Source of the DNA: Isohypsibius dastychi
Taxonomy: Eukaryota > Tardigrada > Eutardigrada > Parachela > Isohypsibiidae
NCBI GenBank assembly: GCA_034696485.1
Contig: JAQIWT010000497.1
Span: 1 to 19,100, forward strand
Reading direction: 5' to 3'
Length of the DNA: 19,100 nt
Both the position numbers and the translations under genes were made by a program. This document shows positions 10,013-18,520 of this stretch, in pieces. The first letter of the stretch is position 1. Each line of letters begins with the position of its first letter. Below the pieces are notes generated by a model. It saw nothing but the letters and a program-made list of their open reading frames with translations, was not told the origin of the DNA and ran no database searches.

Positions 10013-10715
10013 ATGTTTCGTGCCGCTTTAATTTCATGCGTGCTTGTCGTAAGTCTCCATAAGATCATTCGAATGTTAACTTCATTGCCCATGTTTAATT
10101 TCATCAGGTGGCGTTGGCCCAAGATGTGCCGAAAGTGGACATCGTCCAAAATGTCACTACACCCCAGATGCCGATGCAGAACGTCGAGGTCGACCAGGCT
10201 AAAGTGCAGAAATGTCACGAATTCTTTAAGGTAACACGTTCTTTCCGCGTGTCAACTGAATCTCACTTACGGTTATTTAGGACCTTATCCAAAAGAAACA
10301 GTCTGCAGCACCTTCAACTGCAGCCTTGGATGTTGCTCAGAAAATTGTGGTCGACCACTGTCTTGAAATTCTCCGCAACAAGCTTGAGAAAAAGGCAGAG
10401 GACAAAGCTCAAGTCGCCCCAACCCAGATCCGCACCAAGCGGGCACTTTTGCCAACCACCTCGGAAGATGTCATCGACAAACTGGAGGATCTGAACAAAT
10501 GCAAGGACTTCTTCCAGGAATGGACTGAAAAGAAGGACATGGTGAAGGAAAAACTTGGACAAGCCGGAGTCAGCATGACTCAAGAAAGACTTCTTGGATC
10601 CGGCAAGATTGCCGAAGCAATTGCAGACAGAAAGCCGTTGGATCAAGAAAAGATCGAGCTTATTCAAAAGTGCATCCGAATTCTTGACTTCTTGAAGACC
10701 CGAAAAAATGCTTAA
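10013..10715 (+). CDS. Secreted four-cysteine helical protein, right copy
   Basis: Exons 10013-10048, 10108-10230 and 10281-10715; introns 59 and 50 bp; product 197 residues. The signal peptide is MFRAALISCVLVVALA. The mature part is the same as the left copy except for a handful of mild changes (for example D/E swaps, and MTQE in place of MPQE). All four cysteines and the RTKRALLP site are kept. Exon phases and lengths are identical to the left copy, and no frame damage is seen, so both genes look functional. The family is not recognised; a tandem of cysteine-bearing helices is all that can be said. Confidence 0.87.
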
Positions 10716-11070
10716 AACGGTTATCTCACGAGTAGCCTTTCTTTTTGCCTCCTGCTGAATAGAAACAGCTGGGTACCCCTACTATTAATGGTGGTGGGGT
10801 TCATGCTTTCTTGCTAGTTTTGCCAAAATCTCTACCTGCAGGAGATTTATAAATAGTCACTATTGAATCAGCAGCTGCTGATCGGAATAAAAAAAGGCGA
10901 ACTCAAAGACTGATCCCGCGTTTGCAATAAGCTTGATAACCACGGTGAAAGATGGATGATCCAGCCAGTTTGATAAAGCTATGTACTACAAGCTCTCAGA
11001 ACAAGACGCTCACTGAGAAAAATCAGAATTCAAACAAAGTCCTGAATATATCATTTTGCGCGAGCTATCC
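10716..11070. other. 3' region of right secreted-protein gene within the arm
   Basis: No gene. It matches 7786-8137 in reverse orientation with many substitutions and small gaps, and contains the gene's poly(A) signal. It ends at the decayed receptor fragment. Confidence 0.6.
10886..10891 (+). terminator. Poly(A) signal of right secreted-protein gene
   Basis: AATAAA followed by a run of A, about 170 bases after the stop at 10715; conserved with the left arm. Confidence 0.65.
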
Positions 11071-11373
11071 GCAGATGGTCATGCTGACACAAATAGGGAT
11101 ATAATTATTAGGTGACGGTAGCCCCGATTTCCTGCTGTCCAGAACTCGACATTTTATGGGGACGTCTCATTCTGAAATTCGTGATGCTTGCCGCAAGCTC
11201 TGCAGCATCAATGTCGCGGAGGTGTGTGAAAATCCAGAACGAAATCTTCAAGTTTCCACCAAGGGGGCAGTCCGTGTTTGCGGAGTCAGTTCCTTAAAGC
11301 GAAAACACCCGTTAATCCGATAATTTCCCGGAACCATACTACTTTTACCAAAAATATGATCCGAACACGAGTG
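11071..11373 (-). pseudogene. Decayed 3' end of the ANF-receptor-like gene
   Basis: On the minus strand this matches the receptor gene from the end of its membrane exon through the last intron and last exon (7490-7785). Recognisable blocks include LRKHGLPPWW, then AELAAS and NFRMRRP further on. A TGA replaces an Arg codon at the second codon of the exon, one extra T shifts the frame after VLDF, and the 3' part has several gaps. The rest of the receptor gene is absent, so it cannot be expressed as the receptor. It is a by-product of the inverted duplication. Confidence 0.75.
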
Positions 11374-11735
11374 AGGGGACCTGAGCCTATTAAGTGAATC
11401 GGTGAAAGTTGCATCCCGACCCCAGCCGGGCCAGTTTACAATTGTATATGCTACAGGCCGTCAGAGATTTTCAGTTTTACTCCGAATGACAGTGCCCAAA
11501 ATCTAGGTTAGATAAAGTCGTTCAACAATGCCGAAAGCTCCACTTTACTCGGAGTAAAGTGGTATCGAAGCTGATAACGCCAAAGGAAGCGAGCATCACC
11601 AAACAAGCTAGTAATACAAAGGTCTGACAGTTAAAAACCTGTTCTGGCACATTCACTCCGCTTATCCATAGCTACATTCTCCATTCATGCTATAATAAAC
11701 AATGGTACCGTAAAGGTCAAGCTCTATATCGCGTA
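11374..11735. other. Intergenic stretch without features
   Basis: It lies between the outer end of the right arm and the 3' end of the 465-residue gene. I see no gene, repeat or clear poly(A) signal for the minus-strand gene, apart from a short perfect palindrome-like string around CTTTACTCGGAGTAAAG (11542-11559). Confidence 0.4.
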
Positions 11736-13602
11736 TCACGAAGAAGAAGTGTGAACAATGTTAACCTGATTTAAGGATTGAGAAACATCTGGATAAATCA
11801 CATCCTTGGAGGTCTCGTCGATATTGGCGGCTACAGACGTCTGCGTGTCTCTTGGGAAGAACTCACTCAAAACACGTCCAAACTGCCCATCTTTCACCGC
11901 CCAAACGGAGAATAAGGGCAACCCATGTGGGATCACTGCACCATCTTTCGTCATGAAGATCAGTCCAGCAATCGGGCCACCCACAGATTTGCTATCTTCC
12001 TGTTGCTCTTTCTGTGGAAAGCACAAAATTTATCACGTGTTTTGTTCAAATTTCAAAAAATGGAATCTTACGAATTTGAGAACCAGACTTTCAGTAAGCA
12101 CTTCAGTATCTGGTGTGAAGACTGCTTGCCGTAGCGAAAACGGCTCAAACTCATTGTAATACGATACTGTCTTTCCTGAGCACATGCAACTTTTGGCCCT
12201 GCTTCCTTGCGCACGTTCCCAGACACAAGTTTGCTCTTCTTTCACTCGTTTAGCTTTGATGATATCTTTGATTATTTGCTGTGAAATGGCCTCATCTTGA
12301 TGACCAGCAGTGTGAGGACGCAGAGCTCTGATGATTTTGAACACTAGCTCGTTTGGACCCCGTTGAGTTTCGACGGTGATTTCTCCATACAGAAGGAGTC
12401 TTTCTTTTAAGAGTCCAGGTGGCAGCCACACACCGTTTGCTTGATATACCGTATTGAGTTCGTCAATGACGTAGTGATCAGTGGCGTTCAGCAGCACAAG
12501 GAAGGCTCTTAAATCAGAGAGCGTTTGGAGGCGTATACGTAAGGACCAGGTGGGTTTTGTGAGCTCACCTTAAACAATACTTCCTCGTGACTGCCACTTT
12601 GTACAAACCGATGTTGCTGATGATATGGTTGTTTCCGGGTGGATGCTCAAGGAAGATCACATCGTCTTGGGGAACGCTATATCTGTAGAATAAAGAAGAA
12701 TGAGCCTGCCACGGATTCAGTTGAGGGCTGCTGTTACCCAGTGGACGCTTTGGCAACAAGGGCTTCTTGATCTGCATTTTTAGCATTTCTGAAATGTGGC
12801 TGTTTCACCGGATAATCCGTCAAATAGAGGACGTTGTCTCTTGCAGTTTGAAACCTTCAGAAAGTAACACATTTTAGTCGTACTATATTGGTGTGCTGCC
12901 ATATGCAGCGCTTGGGGAAAAATTATAATTTCGGGACCGAACTGGAAAAATATTGTCTTAAAAAATGATCCCTTTGATAAAATTTATCAAAACAAAGACT
13001 GTTTTTTTTCGGATGTTACGAAATTACTTTGAAAACCCCCGCTTGCAAGAAAATCGTGCCCTGACCGCAATAAGGATCTGTGGAGCAGATCTCTCAGGTG
13101 GGTGTGATAATTACACCCTCCCCCCCCCCCAAAACAAATCGAATTACCCGACAATTTCCCTGACCATCAGCTCTTCTCCTTTGTCCGTCACTGGAACTAG
13201 TTGAGGGAGGTGACCAATCAACTTCAAAACTGGAATCTGATCCTCTGATTCCCGCCGAGCTGGAAACCGAACTGCTTTCAAGTCTAGCATGGCTTGATTA
13301 TTCACCAAGTTACCTGAAGTTATTCGGAGTCGTCTTGCAATCCATCTTAAGCACGTTAGCTCCCGGTACAAAATCGGCTTGAGAACCTGCAATAAGCTAG
13401 CAGCACTGCAGAGAAAAGCGCTTGCAGCCGCCGCCTCGATTGAAAGCTGGCCCCATCTTGAAAAACGATCAGCGAGTCCCAACGATAATAGTGATACTGC
13501 GATCAGAAAGAAGAAAATGCACTTTGTCAGTGACCTCCATTGAATCTTGAACAGGGTGCAGGTCAAACGCATACAGCAAGATCTCGACGTTGCAACAGGC
13601 AT
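11736..13602 (-). CDS. Unrecognised membrane-anchored protein, five exons
   Basis: Minus-strand exons 13602-13148, 12854-12738, 12682-12569, 12507-12072 and 12011-11736; product about 465 residues. All joins keep frame (phases 2, 2, 2, 0). Near the start, after basic residues, is a hydrophobic stretch (CIFFFLIAVSLLSLGLA, residues about 28-44), likely a signal anchor, with a second weaker one (AAAASAFLCSAASLLQVL). The remainder is soluble-looking, with blocks such as DNVLYLTDYPVKQPHF, DDVIFLEHPPGNNHI, NATDHYVIDELNTVY and GGPIAGLIFMTKDGAVIP. I do not recognise the family. Exon 1 could lose a 42-bp in-frame stretch (13313-13272) with GT/AG borders. The first intron is long for this window (293 bp) and holds an 11-base homopolymer at 13120-13130; a missed exon there is possible. 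It starts about 220 bp after the stop of the next minus-strand gene. Confidence 0.65.
13120..13130. repeat. C11 homopolymer
   Basis: Eleven C in a row, inside the first intron of the minus-strand gene (G on its coding strand). Such runs are prone to length errors in sequencing. Confidence 0.7.
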
Positions 13603-13682
13603 GACCGCGAACCATCAATCAAGTGCAACAACCTGCTCCTGCTACAGCCATCTATGAAATTCGATATTGGTTTTCGTTATCG

Positions 13683-13688
13683 TTTATT
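13683..13688 (-). terminator. Poly(A) signal of small minus-strand gene
   Basis: AATAAA on the minus strand, 138 bases after the stop at 13826, and only 11 bases after the alternative stop at 13699 of a spliced form. Confidence 0.5.
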
Positions 13689-13825
13689 GACACGAAATTC
13701 AGCGAGTGTTTAAACGCTTGTCGGGTAGATAAATGCCTCCCGTTGAATCAATATCTCTCAACACGAATAAAGGGCCCGGTAACAAATACCTGAAATACAC
13801 CATGGCAAACTGACAAAATCGAAAT

Positions 13826-14122
13826 TTAGTGGACGTTGGCTGTTTTGATCCATTCGGATATTTCTTTCTCAGCGTGAGCACGATCATCGTTATGTCTATT
13901 GCCGAGGAAGAGTCTAAGGGATACCTTTAAATTACGAAATTTTGACGTGGTATCTTGCACTTGGTGTTCGATGAATTCCAGCATGTTGATCCGGAGAAAC
14001 TCCTGTACAAATTCTCCTTCTCTAGAATAATTGACATGGGTGGTCGAACCCGGCAGATTCGATTTCACAAGATCCCTCAGAAAATCGCGCCACTTTTTCG
14101 GAGTCGAACTGCTTGCTGTCAT
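13826..14122 (-). CDS. Small basic protein, unrecognised
   Basis: A 98-residue reading frame on the minus strand from the ATG at 14122 (MTASSSTPKKWRDFLRDL). It is rich in charged residues and likely helical (EFVQEFLRINMLEFIEHQ, then HAEKEISEWIKTANVH at the end). An alternative form would splice out 13924-13864 (61 bp, the usual intron size here, phase 0) and continue to a stop at 13699 with YPNGSKQPTSTKFRFCQF, giving about 120 residues. I cannot decide between the two. The size and layout recall small mitochondrial LYR-type assembly factors, but the match is too weak to claim. The frame stays open upstream to an ATG at 14251, which would overlap the plus-strand gene. Confidence 0.5.
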   Translation of the reverse strand: MTASSSTPKKWRDFLRDLVKSNLPGSTTHVNYSREGEFVQEFLRINMLEFIEHQVQDTTSKFRNLKVSLRLFLGNRHNDDRAHAEKEISEWIKTANVH

Positions 14123-14144
14123 TTTGAAAATTCGCAATAAAGAA

Positions 14145-14869
14145 ATGACCGTAAACGTGGAAGTAAGTAAACTCCACAATAAAGTATGGTACGTAATCAG
14201 CAAATTCACAGAGCAAGACTTTGCGGAACCTAAAGGTCGATGCAGTGACATGGCAAGTACAGTAAACTAAAAGTTCAAATATGATAAAGAATTGCAGGTC
14301 AGCTTTCACATTTCACTCAGACGGGGAACATATTTCATTTTCGCAAATCATTCAGCGTGGAAGAAGATGGAGTCTCATGAATGGTCAGATGTTGTTCATC
14401 AATTTCTCGAGAACAGAATCATCGATCGCCGGCAGTACAAAAAGGACAAGCTAAAGATCTGGAGACCCGACATGTGAGTACTGTAATACGTATCTCATAC
14501 CGAGATTTTGTAACTGGTATATTCTGTATGGACACAATTCGTTACAGTGATCTCTTCATGATTTTCGTATGCAAGAAATACATGGAAGCTAGACTCAAGG
14601 GTGAATCTGGGGAACTCACGAGATACAGCATGTGGAAAGACGTTCTGGAGTTCTCGCTACAATTAAACAACCAGTCATACTCCTCGTTCAGCACGACGAG
14701 GTTGCTGGAGTGGTTATTATCGGCTGTAAAAGATAGCAGTGTGGACGAGAAATTCGGTGACGAGACGCCGCTATCGATGGCTAGTGGAAAAAGCAGTGAC
14801 CATCTTGTGAAAGGTCTTGAACTTGAATTATTAAAGGCAAAGTTAAAGTCTGGAAATGCGGTGAACTGA
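14145..14869 (+). CDS. Unrecognised 204-residue protein, three exons
   Basis: Exons 14145-14261, 14298-14473 and 14548-14869, all in phase. The third intron border set (74 bp, GTGAGT to TTACAG) is strong. The first intron is only 36 bp; a GC-AG intron starting at 14253 (45 bp) also keeps frame. Without exon 1, an ATG at 14367 would start the protein at MESHEWSDVV. The product is mixed alpha/beta at the start (KVWYVISKF, VSFHISLRRGTYFIF) and mostly helical later (WSDVVHQFLENRIIDRRQY, DLFMIFVCKKYMEARLKG, FSTTRLLEWLLSAV). No signal peptide or membrane helix is seen, so it is probably intracellular. I do not recognise the family. AATAAA follows 27 bases after the stop. Confidence 0.6.
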
Positions 14870-14895
14870 CTGAAATTTATTCGATACTTTGAACG

Positions 14896-14901
14896 AATAA
14901 A
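14896..14901 (+). terminator. Poly(A) signal of the 204-residue gene
   Basis: AATAAA 27 bases downstream of the stop at 14869. Confidence 0.7.
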
Positions 14902-16070
14902 GACTTCTCTGCGGTTTAAGCCGTGACGCACACGACGGCAGGTTTCCTCTTCAAGCTTGTTTGGTTCTCATATTAATAAAATACGGTCATCTTCTAAACG
15001 GTTGATTCTGCTGTGGGTCAACACAGACTGGATCGACGAAACGAATTGTTAAAATCCGAAAAACCTGTGATGTGAGAACTTTCATCGATTGACTTGGAGC
15101 AAGTTCAAAACGACTCCTTTGGGGTATAGCACCCACTTTGCCGCATTGTATTTTGCTCGATTGCCGAGCGGACGTAGCCGTTTCTCTGTACGTCGAATTT
15201 CTCGAGACTGGAGTTCACAACCCCAGTTTGGTGGACCGTTAAAGTTCTAGAAACTTCGGATTTCTAAACACTGCTGTTTATAAGTTTCGTGAAACTCCTT
15301 GCCAAAAGGCGGCAAGATGTATTTACAGTCTTTCTGGTCGATGCTGTTTCATCCCCAAGTTTTCTTTCACCGCCTGTTTAGTGATCAGTTCTACTTACCT
15401 GGGTGGTTGGTTATGGTTTTCATCGTAAAATAATTTCCGTGCTTTATTTGCTTGACGAAGTTTGCCGTGGATGAACGTAATTTATTCTGATTTCGTAAAA
15501 ACCACGGTGCTTTACAAAACTTTACCGGGATGAGCGTGAAAGAACACAAACGTTTGGTAGCCGGAGTATGCAGATTATGACGGTATAATTTCCTGAATCT
15601 CAATTTCCTGATTGTGGCCTGATTGGTTGTTTTAGGAACCGTGTGGGCCTGGAATGTGCGCGTCTGCGCAAGCGATCACGCACTTTCCCATATCCAATAT
15701 CCGAACCCTAATGACTCGACGATACTAAAGAAGAAAACAGAAAACCACGGAATAAAACGGAGTTTGTTGTTTCAGTGATGCTGCATCGTCATCGAAAACG
15801 ACCACACCGATTACGGCATCAGTTCCACTTTGAAAATCGAAAGTTGACCGCTAGCTACAAATAAAAAGTTCTTAATAAACGCCAAAGAACGGTAGATTTC
15901 GGCCATTAATAAAAGCCCAGTTCAAAATAAGCACAAACTGTCAGTGTAATAATATCAGGACTTTGGTCAGAAAATCAAAAGCAAGCAACAGCGACGAATT
16001 GACAAATTGGAAATTACCCTTGGAATTCAGGAAAGATGTCAGGATCGCGTATCCTGCACTTCTTTGGTTC
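14902..16070. other. Gap of 1.2 kb; possible short transcript on plus strand
   Basis: No firm gene. It holds two heat-shock-element-like sites (15245-15257, 15286-15298), a 38-codon open frame starting near 15316 (MYLQSFWSMLFHP), a 50-codon open stretch about 15622-15777 without ATG, and three AATAAA signals (15860, 15874, 15908). Together they could mark a small plus-strand transcript, but no domain supports it. Confidence 0.35.
15245..15257. promoter_or_regulatory. Heat-shock-element-like site (TTCnnGAAnnTTC)
   Basis: TTCTAGAAACTTC fits three perfect alternating units of the heat shock factor site. A second partial site, TTCGTGAAACTCC, lies at 15286-15298. Three units arise by chance fairly often, so function is only suggested. 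Confidence 0.35.
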
Positions 16071-16861
16071 TTATTGATCATCTTCATCGTCTTCTGATGC
16101 AGATTCTCCAGCTTCGAATTTGACTAGGTTGCGGATTTGAAGGGCCCGTTTAGCAATAGTCAGTTGTTGGTGCTTTTTGGCATGGTGGTGGATAGCTTCA
16201 GAAATTTCCTTGTCCCTGTCAATGTAGTCAGTCAGTCGAATGTCGACCAGATTCTCCAGGGGTCCCATCTGGAACATATCCAACAGCTGAATGATATCCA
16301 TAAAATGTTCTTTCAACATGGAAAATAAATCAGTGCAAGGAACGTTTCCAGGACAGCACTTGAGTAATCTTTCATCATCAGTTGATTCGTTTGTTTCTCC
16401 TTCATTTCAGTCGTGAACATGGCGGCGAAAACTGGCGAACGAGAAGACAGGATGACTTTATGAGCAGAAATACTGGTGTCTTCACTCGAGATCAGTTGGA
16501 CATCCGAAGGAAGTGCGCCAATAGCGTCTTGCAGAACACTGGCCGTTGTTTTGGAAAGGCTAGTTATCACTGAGAGCCTTTTCATGGCGATTTCGAACAT
16601 CTCACCGAAGTAACCGCCGTGGTCCAGGTACAGTTCAACGAAGTTGTGACCTGGCTTTAAATACACGGAAATTTGCTTTCGGTCATGGTCGGTCAAAATA
16701 TTTATGGCATCTCCGTCGTCTCCAGATAATGTTCCCGTGAGATATCCCCAGAAGCTGTCTTGATAATCAAAACTTTCTCCAAAGTCTCCCGTGTCAAAAG
16801 TCTTCACATTAACATGCCTTCCGATGTACGGCTCCAATAATCGATCAAAATCTGAATCCAT
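16071..16861 (-). pseudogene. BTB-domain protein gene split by one frameshift
   Basis: Two overlapping minus-strand frames make one BTB protein. The first (16861 to about 16320) has an unusual N-terminal domain of about 100 residues, then the BTB core (SDVQLISSEDTSISAHKVIL, SRSPVFAAMF, ETFLALIYF). It hits a stop at 16313. The second (16319-16071) continues with the rest of the BTB fold (DIIQLLDMFQMGPLENLVD) and ends in an acidic tail, SEDDEDDQ. No intron can bridge them; they differ by one base near the run TTTTCC at 16320-16325. BTB spacing between the IY strand and the LLDMFQM helix is normal if one base is added. Either the gene is newly dead, the base is a sequencing error, or it is read by frameshifting. 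Two ATG codons upstream of 16861 are in frame; 16861 (MDSDFDRLL) fits best. Confidence 0.75.
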
Positions 16862-17517
16862 CTCGTAAGCCCGAAAATATATGCACAAAAAAGAAAATGG
16901 AAACTTGTCTGTTAAAGAGTCGAAAAATGCAGCTACAGTTCAAGGTTTGAAGTAGACTGACTGACGGCTTTCTGCGGTGGCTGGCAAAAAGGGGCACTGA
17001 ACTCTTCAACGGGCTCAAAGGCTCAACCGAACAAATAACCGAACCAAACCCAGCCAAACCGGGCCAAAGTGCACCAGACCGATTTAGACCGAAACAAATC
17101 AACCCGAGCCAAACCGAACGGCTGGCTGGTTGGCTGGCTGGGGTGGCTTTTTGAGGTCCTCAGTCGACCGACTTCCTGACCGTTTTCTTGAACGATTTTT
17201 TAAAACTTTTCAAAACCTTTTCCTTTGTTCTCAGAGTCAACAACACGACTTTTTAAGAGTGTGAGTCAACGGACCGGGGTTTTAAAAACGATTAGGTCAC
17301 ACAATCCAAGCGTGCACGCTTTCCTATTGTCTGCGCGCCTTCTCCAATAACTTCTTTAGTTCTCAAAATCTACTTGACAGCGTTTTGGGCGCGCTTTTCA
17401 ACGGAAACAGTTTTCAGCTCCAGTCTTTTTTTATCTAATTTTTTCCAATACTAGTATCGGGGTATTTGGTTATTTTTTTCTCGCTTTTTGTCTCGTAACG
17501 ATTCGCGGGGACAAAAT
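16862..17517. other. Gap with simple-sequence DNA upstream of the BTB gene
   Basis: No gene is supported. It should include the promoter of the minus-strand BTB gene. An open frame at 16845-17102 on the minus strand reads through simple repeats and is rejected. The stretch 17160-17510 is T-rich and featureless to me. Confidence 0.4.
17022..17147. repeat. Simple repeats: AACCGA/AACCAAA-like then GGCT
   Basis: The part 17022-17118 is a loose purine-poor repeat of ACCGAACCAAACC type. The part 17119-17147 is a GGCT repeat (GGCTGGCTGGTTGGCTGGCT). Confidence 0.6.
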
Positions 17518-17680
17518 GGAGGAGCAAAGCTCTCTCCATATGGAAACTGCACAGCGATGCAGTTTTCCAAAGCATATTTATTTCATACATGAAATCGTAT
17601 ATAAAATCTGCGCAAGAGAGCTAATTCTGCTCTGTCACGCCGCCTCTAATTCGCTGATGACAGGACTGATCACAATCCTG
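17517..17680. other. Cluster of perfect or near-perfect hairpins
   Basis: In a row: TGGAGGAGC-AAA-GCTCTCTCCA (17518-17539), TGGAAACTGCA with TGCAGTTTTCCA (17541-17569), ATTTCAT-AC-ATGAAAT (17580-17595), AGAGC with GCTCT (about 17616-17632), and CAGGA with TCCTG (about 17661-17680). This could be a structured RNA or the remains of a repeat element; no known RNA family is recognised. Confidence 0.35.
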
Positions 17681-17937
17681 ATTGGCCGGAATTAAAGTCT
17701 GCTTGGTACGTTGACTGTACATGCGTGGCGTGCCATGTCTTTCCTTTTCGTGTGCCATTTTTAACAGAAAGAGCAGGTTCACTCAGAAAATTCAAACATC
17801 GAATGCCACATAACCCGAAAAGTCATTCGTATTTTCTTTTTGCTTTTTCGTAAATCGTAGAACTGATGTACATATTGAATTGATGTGGTCCTGCTATGTC
17901 AGTGAGCCTTTCTTTGTGGTGGCCAAATCGAGCAACG

Positions 17938-17945
17938 CTTCTAGC
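17938..17945. repeat. 8-bp target-site duplication, left
   Basis: CTTCTAGC, directly next to the transposon's left end and repeated exactly at 18513-18520. Confidence 0.85.
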
Positions 17946-18512
17946 CAGTCTTGCCGCGTTTTCCTAATTGCAGCAGCGCTTTCTGCGCTTTTCTGCGTTT
18001 TGTGCGTTTTTTGAGCGCAAACTGAGCGCAGGACGTGAGAAAAACGCAACGCAAGCGCAACGGCTTTTTTATCCAAGCGCAACGTCATTTTTAGAAATTT
18101 TGGCGCAACGGCAACGGTTAATTTCGGCTGACGAACTAGAATAGAGAGAAGTATCAATGTCTTTTCCAGATTTCTAGATGAGTTTTTTTGGGCATTTTGT
18201 AGCCCGATTGGTGTTAAGAGTTTCAAACATGGCCGACAAAATTTTGGGCCTTTGGGAATTGCAAAATACTTCGAAGATCAGCGTTCTGCCGTGTAGACAT
18301 TGGATTTACTTGCCTAGCTGCGAGAAGCTAAAAGTAAAAACCGCGGTTTCTTGGTTTGGTTAAAATTGCCCTTCTCAGTATTTTTTATTCGAAAGCGTTA
18401 GCGCACAGCTAAAACGGCAAATTTTGGATAGCGCAAGCGCAAGCGCAACGCAGATCTTCAACAAAACTATAGCGCAAGCGCAGGTCGGAAACCAGAAAAC
18501 GCGGCAACACTG
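17946..18512. mobile_element. Non-autonomous hAT-type transposon (MITE), complete
   Basis: A 567-bp element with terminal inverted repeats: CAGTCTTGCCGCGTTTTC at the left (17946-17963) and CAGTGTTGCCGCGTTTTC at the right on the other strand (18512-18495), 17 of 18 identical. Both ends abut the same 8-bp direct repeat, CTTCTAGC. An 8-bp duplication containing a TCTAG core, and ends starting CAGTGTTGCC, are typical of the hAT superfamily. Inside both ends are many copies of GCGCAA/ACGCAA, like subterminal transposase-binding repeats. No transposase is encoded, so it depended on a partner element elsewhere. The nearly matching ends and perfect duplication suggest a fairly recent insertion. Confidence 0.85.
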
Positions 18513-18520
18513 CTTCTAGC
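18513..18520. repeat. 8-bp target-site duplication, right
   Basis: CTTCTAGC, exact copy of 17938-17945, immediately after the right end of the transposon. Confidence 0.85.

Larger units (their letters stand above)
9709..11373. repeat. Right arm of the ~1.66-kb inverted duplication
   Basis: Mirror copy of 7490-9156. The inner end starts near the string TAAACCAATCCACATTGTG, matching the reverse complement of about 9130-9156. The outer end fades after ACCAAAAATATGATCCGAACACGAGTG, which matches the receptor's membrane-helix exon on the opposite strand. Coding exons agree closely; non-coding parts carry many substitutions and small gaps. Confidence 0.85.

Noticed and set aside
11112-11297. Plus-strand open frame of 61 residues
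   Set aside because: It is antisense to the decayed receptor exon; the homology is on the minus strand.
14542-14931. Minus-strand open frame of 129 residues
   Set aside because: It is antisense to exon 3 of the plus-strand gene, with no splice sites or domain of its own.
15150-15235. tRNA-like string (TTGCCGAGCGGA, later GAGTTCACAACCCC) resembling A and B boxes
   Set aside because: The boxes carry mismatches, and I cannot draw acceptor, anticodon and T stems. At best a decayed tRNA-derived piece.
17894-18226. Minus-strand open frame of 110 residues
   Set aside because: It runs across the left end and subterminal repeats of the hAT-type element; its protein is an artefact of GCGCAA-type repeats.
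18229-18300. MADKILGLWELQ resembles the start of fatty-acid-binding proteins
   Set aside because: It lies inside the transposon, the AAATTTTGG core recurs elsewhere in the element, and no further exon of that family follows. Likely coincidence.
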